This document shows positions 40,863 through 48,808 of a stretch of 64,000 nucleotides of DNA, piece by piece. The stretch comes from an uncultured Angelakisella sp. (GTDB taxonomy: Bacteria > Bacillota > Clostridia > Oscillospirales > Ruminococcaceae). The translations under genes were made by a program, and so were the position numbers. The stretch's first letter is position 1. Each line of letters starts with the position of its first letter. Below the pieces are notes generated by a model that worked only from the letters and a program-made list of their open reading frames with translations, had not been told where the DNA came from and made no database searches. The DNA lies in assembly GCA_934524965.1 (NCBI GenBank), contig CAKSYU010000001.1, positions 1 to 64,000 on the forward strand, in the 5' to 3' direction.

Positions 40863-43800
40863 TCACAGTATAGTCGGTTCCTGACCGGAGAGGGTATTTT
40901 TCTCCAGCGTCGGCTCCATGAAGCTGTAGCGGGTATCGTGCCGCCAAACGCGGATCTCCTCGCCGGTGACGGTCATGCGGGTGGCATCGGTAAAAAGCCT
41001 TTGCCATGCGCCCCACGGACGGGTGTAATATTCACTGCTGCCCCGCCAGCGGATCTTATCGGCAAACGCCTGTGCCTCGCAGCACCACAGGCTGCCATCG
41101 GCGCAAAGCAGAGCAAAGTGGCTGCCGGTCATTGCCATCTGGGTAACGCCGGAGGTAACGGGCAGCGGCTCGTAGGGGGTCTCACTCAGCTTTTCGCAGA
41201 GGGAGATGAGGGTGCCGTCGCTTTGGCGGAGGACGGTGGCATGAGGCAATGCAAAAGCCTGCACAATGTTCATGTAGGAATCAACGCTGCAGCTGCCGTA
41301 TTCCCCATCGCCGTAGACCACCGCCGTGTGGAAGGTGGTAACGCCGACGGAATGGGTGGGGCAGCTGGAAAGCTGCATGATGCCGACCCACTTGGCAAAG
41401 AAATCCCCGCGGCGGCTGCGGCAGGTACCGTCCGCCAACAGCAGATCACCCAGCGGCTCCACGGTGACGGCGCCCCGTATGCCGGAAAAGTACATAAGCT
41501 GCTGCACTGAGTAGAAATGCTCGCTGGATTTGAGATTGGCGGCGGAGAGCACAAAGGGCTGCCCCGCCCCCTGAAGCCCGATGACGCCCTCGAAGTGGCA
41601 GAACGGGTCGGCATCGTTTTCAATGTAATCGCTGCGGTCGCCGTAGAAGCAGACATTTTTCGCCGCAGGGTCCACGGTGCTGTCATAGAGGGTCTGCCCA
41701 AAGGAACGCACCCTGCCATCGGTAAAGGTGACGACCACCGTTTTGCCCTCCTCGGCGGTCAGCAAATCTTCGACCTGCGGCAGGTCGTGCCGCTCCCAAC
41801 CGTTTTTGCCGAACAGCACAAAGGAGAGGGTCTCGCCGTGCAGCACCAGCAAAAAGGGCTGGAACACCGCGATGCGGCGAACACCGGAAAACTGTCCATA
41901 GAACTGCTGCGCCGCAGGAGAGCTTTGGTCGGAAAACAGTCGGCCTTCGGCATCGACCGCCATGGCGCTGCTGCGTCCTCCCTCAATGCTCCACAAAAGG
42001 CCATAGCGGATATTTTTCCACCCGCCGGTGATGCGGCGCTTTTCGGTGCGGCGACGGGTACCCTCCCAGCCGACCGAGCCGTCACGGAAGATCGCCATGA
42101 GGTATTCCCCCTCGATGACCCAATCGGTGACAAGGCTCCAATCGGTGATGTGGTCATCGGCGGGGGGCAGACCGGCGCGCTCGGTGGGGGTGCTTTCGTA
42201 GACGATGGTTCCATCTGCCTTTTCGCCCAGCAGGTAATAGCCCTCCTGCCAGACGCGGCAAAGCCCTGACCACTTTTCGGGGTCGATGCTGTCGGTGCGG
42301 CAGAGAGCGCCGCCCGTCCACTTGCCGCAGAAGTGCGCCTGCCCCGTGCTGTCCAGCCCGACAAAGACCGAGCCGTTGCCGTTCTGGTAGGCGATGAGCT
42401 GCCGGACCCTCTGCCAGCGCTCCATTCCCTCGTAGCGGAGGAAACGGGGACTGCCGCAGGAGAGGACTTTTCCCTCTGCAGTGAGGGCGGCTGCCGCCTC
42501 GGAGACGGCGGCGACCTGAACGATATTTTTCCAGCCCTTTACGGCGGAAAGAACACTGTCATTGTGACCGGCGGCAAGGACTTCTCCTCCCTCGGTCAAG
42601 CCGAGGAGGAAGTCATCACCGAGGGCAAGCGCCGTGATATCCCGCCAGCCTTTGGTGCCCTGCACCGGCTCGTTGGTATCCGCCCAAAGGGCGTAGACCG
42701 TACCCGACGCGGTGACTGCCGCCGCCAGCCCCGAGGACTGGTAAAGCTGCGTGACATTCCGCCAGCCGGAGACGGCATAGGGCTGCCCGTAGCCCTGCCC
42801 TGCCGCCAGTACGGTGCCATCGGCGCAGAGCGCAAGGGTATGGTGTCTGCCGGGGATCAATTCCACGACATTTCGCCAGTGAGAAACGGCATTTTCGCCG
42901 TGGTCGCTGTGACCGGTATGAGCCAGTAGTTCAGCCTCCACGGTGCCGTCCTGATAGAGAAAGTAGATGTAGCGGCTGCTGCGGCGAATGGCACGCACCG
43001 GTTTTTTGGCGGCAGGTGGCCTAAGCCGCTCCGCCTGCCGCCAGTGCTCCACGCGTTCATGCAGCAGGGAAAGAATTTCCGGCAGGCGCACCGGCGCACC
43101 GAGAGAAATGACACTTTCCGCAGGGGAAAGGCTGTCCTCCTGGGGCTCCTCCCCGTCAATGGCGGGGGCGTAGGAAAGGTCAGCGGGAAGATAGGCAATC
43201 AGCTCCTCACCCTCCAGTTCAATTCCCCGCACGTCCTCACAGAGAATATCGCCGCTGTGGTAGCCGGAGCCGAACACCCGCAGATAGCCGTTCTGATAAA
43301 GGACAGCAAGGTACCGGCGGGGCACTGCGGCAAAATCCGCGATCTTCTGACGGAAGCGGTTGGGAGCGATGATATCAGTATAATCCCCGCCGAAAAAGTC
43401 GGCGGAAATGGCGTCCCGCGGCTCACTGCACAGGAACCGCCCAGTGATCTTGCTGATGGCGACCCATGTGCTGACCCCATAAGGATTGTAGCGGACAAGG
43501 GCAATCTTCTGAACCCTCTCGCGCGGACGCTGGATACTTTTATTTTTGCGGTCGTAAAGGGTAACGGTGCCGTTTTTCTGCAAAAGGTAGGCAATGGGGC
43601 TGCAATGCCCCGGCAGCGCCGAGCCGACCGCCTCCTCCACCTCGTCGATGCCGTCCAGCGCCGAAAGCGCTCCCACCGCGCGGAACACATCGTCCTCGCA
43701 GAGAGCGCCGAAGCCGTCGGTATCCCAGAAAATACGGGTGACGCCCTGCCAATCGGCGGCAGGGGCAAATTCCGCCCCGACATTGCCGTAAAGCAGCAGC

Positions 43801-44138
43801 CTGCCGTAGGTGGTAAGGGCTGCCGCCATGGGCGGCGCGTTTCCCTCAAAATCGTAAATGCGCAGGTCGGAGAGGGTGCGGCAGGCGGCAAGCTGCAACA
43901 AAAGTTGCTGCCACCGCGCCGTGAAGCGGGCGGGGCTGCCCTGCTCGGTCAGCTCCACCGTGCCCTCCGCCAAAAGGCGCATATGGCAAAAATCGTTGCG
44001 GTAGGTAAAGGGATCGGCACCCTCGGTGCGGGTGTAGACGGGGTGCAGCGGATCGAAGCCGCCCGCCGTACCGCCCATTTCCTCCCGACTGATGAGAAGC
44101 ACCCGATCCAGCGACGGGTCATTGGCAAACGCTTTCAT
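40863..44138 (-). CDS. Giant RCC1-like beta-propeller protein
   Basis: A 1091-aa protein without signal peptide or membrane segment, so probably cytoplasmic. From about residue 440 it contains repeated blocks of the RCC1 kind, each with a DGTV-type strand, a Gly-rich turn and a GWRNV/GWKNI strand (GRHHTLALCADGTVLAAG, AVSGWRNVTQLYQSSG, LTEGGEVLAAGHNDSVL, GWKNIVQVAAVS, GGWKNIRYGL). The N-terminal third has its own fold. ATG 44138 overlaps the stop of the AAA ATPase gene (ATGA), so the two are coupled. It may be a protein-binding platform or sensor of the cluster. Confidence 0.75.
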   Translation of the reverse strand: MKAFANDPSLDRVLLISREEMGGTAGGFDPLHPVYTRTEGADPFTYRNDFCHMRLLAEGTVELTEQGSPARFTARWQQLLLQLAACRTLSDLRIYDFEGNAPPMAAALTTYGRLLLYGNVGAEFAPAADWQGVTRIFWDTDGFGALCEDDVFRAVGALSALDGIDEVEEAVGSALPGHCSPIAYLLQKNGTVTLYDRKNKSIQRPRERVQKIALVRYNPYGVSTWVAISKITGRFLCSEPRDAISADFFGGDYTDIIAPNRFRQKIADFAAVPRRYLAVLYQNGYLRVFGSGYHSGDILCEDVRGIELEGEELIAYLPADLSYAPAIDGEEPQEDSLSPAESVISLGAPVRLPEILSLLHERVEHWRQAERLRPPAAKKPVRAIRRSSRYIYFLYQDGTVEAELLAHTGHSDHGENAVSHWRNVVELIPGRHHTLALCADGTVLAAGQGYGQPYAVSGWRNVTQLYQSSGLAAAVTASGTVYALWADTNEPVQGTKGWRDITALALGDDFLLGLTEGGEVLAAGHNDSVLSAVKGWKNIVQVAAVSEAAAALTAEGKVLSCGSPRFLRYEGMERWQRVRQLIAYQNGNGSVFVGLDSTGQAHFCGKWTGGALCRTDSIDPEKWSGLCRVWQEGYYLLGEKADGTIVYESTPTERAGLPPADDHITDWSLVTDWVIEGEYLMAIFRDGSVGWEGTRRRTEKRRITGGWKNIRYGLLWSIEGGRSSAMAVDAEGRLFSDQSSPAAQQFYGQFSGVRRIAVFQPFLLVLHGETLSFVLFGKNGWERHDLPQVEDLLTAEEGKTVVVTFTDGRVRSFGQTLYDSTVDPAAKNVCFYGDRSDYIENDADPFCHFEGVIGLQGAGQPFVLSAANLKSSEHFYSVQQLMYFSGIRGAVTVEPLGDLLLADGTCRSRRGDFFAKWVGIMQLSSCPTHSVGVTTFHTAVVYGDGEYGSCSVDSYMNIVQAFALPHATVLRQSDGTLISLCEKLSETPYEPLPVTSGVTQMAMTGSHFALLCADGSLWCCEAQAFADKIRWRGSSEYYTRPWGAWQRLFTDATRMTVTGEEIRVWRHDTRYSFMEPTLEKNTLSGQEPTIL

Positions 44139-45691
44139 TGCAGATGATCCCCTGTCCCGTTTTGTCCGTTCTGATAACTGTAATAAAGCTGGTCGCCGGT
44201 CTCGGTCTCCGCCGCCTCCTGCTGGCTGCTTGCCATGCGCGCCCTGCCGCTGCCTGCCCACGCGATGAGCTTATTGATGGTCTCGCGGAAGGTGACGGAA
44301 AGCGGAATGGTGCTGTGAATGGCGGCGAGGATATCCTCGGTGGTGAAATCCCGCTGCTGAGAGAAGGCGGTGAACATGGCGTCATTGATGACCTGCTCGA
44401 TCTCCGCGCCGGAAAAGCCCTTCGTCTCTTTGGCCAGGGCGGCAAGGTCGTAATTTTTGACGGCAATATCCCGACGGCGGCTGATGTGCAGGCGGAAGAT
44501 CTCCACCCGCTCCTTTTCGGTGGGGAGGTTGACGAAGAAGATCTCATCGAAACGGCCCTTGCGCATGAATTCCGGCGGGAGCTGCTCGATATTATTGGCG
44601 GTAGCGACGATGAAAACGGGGGACTTCTTTTCCTGCATCCATGTAATAAGGCTGCCGAACACACGCGCCTGCGCGCCGCTGTCTCCCTGCACGCCGCCGA
44701 TGCCGGCGAAGCCCTTATCCACCTCGTCGATCCAAAGGACGCAGGGCGCCATGGCTTCGGCGATCTGGATCATTTCCCGTGTTCTGGCTTCCGACTCGCC
44801 GACATAGCTGCCCATCAGCCGACCGACATCGAGACGCAGGAGCGGCATATGCCACTGCTGGCTGATCGCCTTGGCGCAGAGGGACTTGCCGGTGCCCTGA
44901 ATACCGACGATGAGAACGCCCTTGGGATAGGGCAGCCCGAACTGCTGCGCTTCCTCCGAAAACGCCATGCCGCGGGTGATGATCCAGCTCTTGAGGGTAT
45001 CCATGCCGCCGATGGAGCCCATGGTCTCCTCGGCATTGAAGAACTCCAGCACCTCGGTTTTGCGAATGACCTGCTTTTTCTCCTCCAGAACGAGCTGGAG
45101 GTCATTCAAGCTGATCTTGCCGCTGCGGGCGAGGGCTTTGGAAAGAATGGTCTTGACGGTGGAGATGGTAAGCCCCTGGAAGGCACGGACAAACTGCTCG
45201 AAGCCCTGTTTATCCATATCCACAACGACATTCTGGGTGATATTGGTGATGTAATCCCGCAGCTCCGGCAGGGTGGGCAGCTGGAACTCCAGCACGCTGA
45301 CCGAGGATGAAAGCTCCTCCGGCAGCCTGAACACGGGGCTGACGATGAGGATACTTTTTTGCTGGGGCTTAAGCTGCATGGCGAGATTTTTGACCATGCG
45401 GCAGACCATATTGTCCTCCAGAAAACGGTGGAAATCCTTGAGGACATAGAGAATGGGCGTATCGGCAGGCTCCTTGGCGATGAAATCGAGGACGGCGATG
45501 GGATTGCCCTTGCCCACCGCGACGCCGACATCAAAGCCGGAGGCAAAATCCCAGCTGACGATCCGCATATTTTCCAGCTCGGCGGCGCAGTCCCGTACGA
45601 CCGAGAGGAGGCGTTCCTCCTCCCGTGTGGTGACATACATGACGGCGCAGCGGGCACGGACGGCGAGATTGAATTCTTCACGGAAGTTCAT
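44135..45691 (-). CDS. Ycf46-type AAA+ ATPase
   Basis: A 518-aa protein. An N-terminal inactive-looking ATPase half (about 1-230) is followed by the classic AAA domain: SIGGMDTLKSWI, Walker A VGIQGTGKSLCAKAIS (about 262-277), Walker B CVLWIDEVDKGF (about 320), the sensor and Arg finger region ATANNIEQLPPEFMRKGRFDE, and the lid TKGFSGAEIEQVINDAM. This two-part layout is that of the cyanobacterial/plastid Ycf46 family, whose function is poorly known. ATG 45691. It should unfold or remodel a protein, possibly with the propeller protein. Confidence 0.88.
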   Translation of the reverse strand: MNFREEFNLAVRARCAVMYVTTREEERLLSVVRDCAAELENMRIVSWDFASGFDVGVAVGKGNPIAVLDFIAKEPADTPILYVLKDFHRFLEDNMVCRMVKNLAMQLKPQQKSILIVSPVFRLPEELSSSVSVLEFQLPTLPELRDYITNITQNVVVDMDKQGFEQFVRAFQGLTISTVKTILSKALARSGKISLNDLQLVLEEKKQVIRKTEVLEFFNAEETMGSIGGMDTLKSWIITRGMAFSEEAQQFGLPYPKGVLIVGIQGTGKSLCAKAISQQWHMPLLRLDVGRLMGSYVGESEARTREMIQIAEAMAPCVLWIDEVDKGFAGIGGVQGDSGAQARVFGSLITWMQEKKSPVFIVATANNIEQLPPEFMRKGRFDEIFFVNLPTEKERVEIFRLHISRRRDIAVKNYDLAALAKETKGFSGAEIEQVINDAMFTAFSQQRDFTTEDILAAIHSTIPLSVTFRETINKLIAWAGSGRARMASSQQEAAETETGDQLYYSYQNGQNGTGDHLQ

Positions 45692-45770
45692 ATTGGGTAC
45701 TCCTTTCGGGGGAAAATGAGTGAATATGCGAAATTACAAGTTTGTGCAGAAAAAAGATTCTTCAAAGGAG

Positions 45771-46508
45771 CTATATAAGCTCCAAACCCAGTGAGTGGGC
45801 AAGCTCGGTGAGCTGTTGCAGGCGCTGCGGAGAAACGGCATAGGGCGGGTGGAGGACGGCGGCGGTGCGTCCCTCCGGTACGAAATCCGGCAGGAGGGAC
45901 AGTGGGTAGCCGCAGGGGTCATTCGCCGCTAAGAGACGCAGGGCGTCCTCGGTGTTCTGCCATGCGCCCGGCAGGATAAGATGGCGCAGCAGGACGCCGC
46001 TTTGCAGCAGCCCCGCCGCATCGTAACGGTTATTGCCGTAGTGGGCGGAAAGCAGCGCTAAATTGGCAAGGGCGCGGGCGGGGTAATCCGGCACGGCGGA
46101 AAGGCGCGCCCCTAGTGCGGCATCGGCGTACTTAAAATCCATAATGTAGCCCTGAAAAAAGGGCAGCAGACGGCGGGTGAGCGCCGTGGGGGCATAGCCA
46201 TTGAAATTATTGAGAAGCGGGACGGTAAGCCCCAGCTCCCTTGCGGCGGCGATGGCTTCGATGACCTCATCGGCGGAGGGTTCGACATTGGCAAGGCTGA
46301 TGTGGCTGACCCCGCGCTGCTGCAGGGAGCAAAGCAGCTCCGCCAGCTGACAGGGGGTGTAGGGGGTGCCTTTCCCCTCCTGTGAGATATCGTAAACCAG
46401 ACAATAGGCGCAGTGCATATCGCAGCCGGAGAGATAAACCACGCCGCAGCCCGTGCCGCCGCTGATGCAGCGCTCCTCCCGATTGCGGTAGTATTTTCCC
46501 ACTTTCAC
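45771..46508 (-). CDS. Radical SAM protein
   Basis: A 245-aa protein. The Fe-S motif is Cys29, Cys33 and Cys36 in LSGCDMHCAYC, followed by SHISLANVEPSADEVIEAI and LTVPLLNNFNGYAPT, and later DFKYADAALGARL. The pattern is close to the PflA-like/YgiQ-neighbour proteins annotated as radical SAM activases of unknown substrate. ATG 46508 overlaps the stop of the preceding gene by 4 bases. In this cluster it may modify one of the small proteins or the propeller protein. Confidence 0.85.
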   Translation of the reverse strand: MKVGKYYRNREERCISGGTGCGVVYLSGCDMHCAYCLVYDISQEGKGTPYTPCQLAELLCSLQQRGVSHISLANVEPSADEVIEAIAAARELGLTVPLLNNFNGYAPTALTRRLLPFFQGYIMDFKYADAALGARLSAVPDYPARALANLALLSAHYGNNRYDAAGLLQSGVLLRHLILPGAWQNTEDALRLLAANDPCGYPLSLLPDFVPEGRTAAVLHPPYAVSPQRLQQLTELAHSLGLELI

Positions 46509-46945
46509 AGACTGCCCAGCCTTTCCAATAGGGGGAGGTAATCCTCCTCCACAACGGAGCAGCGCACCTCACCGCCATTGATGTAAAGGGTTTCGGGTTC
46601 GGCAAGCGGCAGCAGTCGGCACAAGGTGGCATACTGCTCCTGCGGTAAAACGGACTGAAATGCAATGGGGCTGCCGGTAGGCGGCGGCACCTGCCCCAGC
46701 GCCAGCAGTCTGCCATGGCGGCTCGGGAAAACGACCGGTGACCAATCGGCAACCGAGAGGAAATAGATATCTCTATCCTGTAGCGCAGAAAGAAGGGCTT
46801 TCCGATCTCCGGTGGGAGCGAGAAAACGCTGACCGGCAAATCGGGGCTGTACCGATTGTGAGGTGACCAGCACCTGCACCGGCAAAGACAAAAAGGAGGT
46901 GAGCTGCTGCGGTTCCATGGAACCGAGCCACAGCGCTGACGCCAT
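46505..46945 (-). CDS. Unknown protein of the Ycf35/Ycf46 cluster, 146 aa
   Basis: ATG 46945 follows AGGAGAAAGGGGGGAG. The protein has mixed strands and helices, no membrane segment, and ends in SVVEEDYLPLLERLGSL. I recognise no family. It overlaps the radical SAM gene by 4 bases and lies 30 bases after the DUF2997 gene, so it is very probably part of the same operon. Substrate or adaptor of the radical SAM enzyme is one guess. Confidence 0.65.
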   Translation of the reverse strand: MASALWLGSMEPQQLTSFLSLPVQVLVTSQSVQPRFAGQRFLAPTGDRKALLSALQDRDIYFLSVADWSPVVFPSRHGRLLALGQVPPPTGSPIAFQSVLPQEQYATLCRLLPLAEPETLYINGGEVRCSVVEEDYLPLLERLGSL

Positions 46946-46975
46946 TTTGCTCCCCCCTTTCTCCTGCGGATTTTA

Positions 46976-47173
46976 TCAGAAGCGGTTCTTTTCCTGCTCC
47001 TTTTCCTCCGTCTGTTCAAAATATTCCGGCTTCAGCTCGGTGGAAAGCTCCACACCCAGCTTTTCGACGGTCTCACGAACCAACTCCCGACAGGAAGCGC
47101 CGCGAACACCGTTGACCTCAACGGTGATCTTGCCGTCCTTGCCAATGAGATAAGTCACGGTTTGTTCTGCCAT
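46976..47173 (-). CDS. DUF2997 family small protein
   Basis: A 65-aa protein with VTYLIGKDGKITVEVNGVRGASCRELV, a short beta-rich core followed by a helix TVEKLGVELSTELKPEYFEQ, the pattern of DUF2997. In cyanobacteria and other bacteria DUF2997 genes tend to lie next to DUF1257 (Ycf35) genes, as here. The conserved Cys in GASCRE is notable. It starts 3 bases after the DUF1257 stop. Function unknown. Confidence 0.78.
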   Translation of the reverse strand: MAEQTVTYLIGKDGKITVEVNGVRGASCRELVRETVEKLGVELSTELKPEYFEQTEEKEQEKNRF

Positions 47174-47176
47174 AGA

Positions 47177-47551
47177 TCATACCCACCTTCCCACTTTAAT
47201 ACGGACGGTGCCATCGGGCAGGGTCTCCTGCTCCTGCACCTGAAATTTTCCCTCCTGCTCCACCGTTTTTTTGAGGAGCAGCACAGCGTATTTTTGCAGC
47301 AGCTCATCGCGGGTCTTTTCAAAATCCCCGGGTTCGAGGTTGGAGTGAAGCTCGGCTTCGCCATTGACAAATTTGAATGCCATGACCCGGTTGACGGCAT
47401 TGACTGCAATGACATCGCACTGATTGAAGGTGTCGGCAAATTCGTAATTCTCAGCGACCGTGCCGACACGGCGCAGCCCCAGCGCGCGCAGCGCCTCGCC
47501 CAGTACATCAATATCCCGAATGGCGACCTGTACCTTGGACAGATGCGACAT
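47177..47551 (-). CDS. DUF1257/Ycf35 family protein
   Basis: A 124-aa protein. It begins MSHLSKVQVAIRDIDVLGEAL and ends with QEQETLPDGTVRIKVGRWV, with YEFADTFNQCDVIAV in between; this matches DUF1257, the family of plastid Ycf35. ATG 47551 follows AAGGGAGG. It is the first gene of the leftward cluster. A TATAAT (minus strand) lies upstream without a clear -35. Function unknown. Confidence 0.82.
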   Translation of the reverse strand: MSHLSKVQVAIRDIDVLGEALRALGLRRVGTVAENYEFADTFNQCDVIAVNAVNRVMAFKFVNGEAELHSNLEPGDFEKTRDELLQKYAVLLLKKTVEQEGKFQVQEQETLPDGTVRIKVGRWV

Positions 47552-47711
47552 AAAGGCACCTCCCTTGCGGAATGTTCGGCATTACTATACCGCCCAACTC
47601 TTTTATTATATCTAATAATAAGCCAATCTGAATGAAAAATCAACCTCATTTTTAGGAATTATTCTTGATTTATCAAAACTTTCGTTTGTCATTCGGCAAT
47701 GAGGAACGAAA

Positions 47712-47731
47712 AGCCCCGCCGAAGCGGGGCT
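47712..47731 (-). terminator. Terminator of the LysR gene
   Basis: AGCCCCGC (47712-47719) pairs with GCGGGGCT (47724-47731) around CGAA; on the minus strand TTTTCG follows. Confidence 0.8.
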
Positions 47732-47743
47732 GAGCAGCTATGG

Positions 47744-48619
47744 TTATTTTGCCAGCTCGGCAAAGTGCTTGATGAGATAATCCCGAAACAGAATGGCAGC
47801 CGGAGAGAGATAGCTGCTCTCCCGCCACGAAAGATTGATATAGCGGCGGCAGTGGGGGTTGGAGATGGGGACCAGCGCAATATGTTCGTCCTCCATATCC
47901 TGCCATGTCTGAATGGGGATAAAGGAGATGCCGATGCCGGCGCGGATCAGCTCGCGCACCGTCTCCGGACTGTCGCTTTCCAGAACGACATTGGGATCGA
48001 AGCCCGCCATCTTGCAGTAGGCATCGGTGATGCTGCGGAGGTTCTTGCCCTTTTGCAGGCAGATGAATTCCTCCTTGGCAACCTGATCGAGGGTGAGGGA
48101 ATCGAAGTGCGCCAGCGGGTTGGTGATGGGCAGGGCGAGACGGATCTCCTCCTCGATGAGGGTGGTGCAGAACGGTCCCGAAACAGGCTGGCTGCCGGCA
48201 AAGAGGGTCAGATCGCAGCTTTGTCCGCTGTCGCTTACCAGATCCTCCTGAAGGATATGTAAACGGATATCGCTGTGCTCCTCCTTGAAGCCGCGCACGA
48301 GACGCGGAATAAGGGTGGAGGCGGCGTTCATGGAGAAGGTTACATTCATCACACTGTTTTCCCGCGCGTCGTCGATCTCCCGATGGATCGCCTCCAGCTC
48401 CTTTAAGATGCGGTTGGTGTGGTTGAGCACGATGATGCCGTACTCATTGAGCTCGATGCTTTTGCCCTTGCGGTTGAAGAGCTTGACCTTCAGCTCGTCC
48501 TCCAGCATGCTGATGGTCCGGCTGAGGGAGGGCTGCGCCACATGCAGTTCCTGCGCCGCCTTTGTGATATGTTCCAGCTCGGCGGTCTTTTTGAAATAGC
48601 GGAGATGTGTGATTTCCAT
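47744..48619 (-). CDS. LysR family transcriptional regulator
   Basis: A 291-aa protein. The N-terminal HTH reads HLRYFKKTAELEHITKAAQE and LHVAQPSLSRTISMLEDEL, and the effector domain contains the two typical lobes with GIGISFIPIQTW. It is divergent from the malonate decarboxylase alpha gene with a 189-base AT-rich gap, the standard layout for a LysR activator of its neighbour. The ligand may be malonate or a related acid, but this is inference. Confidence 0.9.
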   Translation of the reverse strand: MEITHLRYFKKTAELEHITKAAQELHVAQPSLSRTISMLEDELKVKLFNRKGKSIELNEYGIIVLNHTNRILKELEAIHREIDDARENSVMNVTFSMNAASTLIPRLVRGFKEEHSDIRLHILQEDLVSDSGQSCDLTLFAGSQPVSGPFCTTLIEEEIRLALPITNPLAHFDSLTLDQVAKEEFICLQKGKNLRSITDAYCKMAGFDPNVVLESDSPETVRELIRAGIGISFIPIQTWQDMEDEHIALVPISNPHCRRYINLSWRESSYLSPAAILFRDYLIKHFAELAK

Positions 48620-48808
48620 GAAAGTACCTCATATAGAATTGGCGTTATTGATTTATATAACCCGCCTGTTATTGATCTTAGTCATATTATATATTTTACA
48701 TCATAGAAAGTCAATGCTATACTAATCCTAATGATGCCTTAACAGGCAAAAAAATATTTTTTTAGAGAAAAAATGAATGAGTAAACAGTGAAAGGTGGTT
48801 CTTTTACA

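Noticed and set aside
38629..47551. Calling the Ycf35/Ycf46 cluster an antiphage system
   Set aside because: It has ATPases, a chaperone and a propeller but no recognisable nuclease, protease, toxin or cyclic-nucleotide domain, and it is not beside the mobile element. The function is left open.
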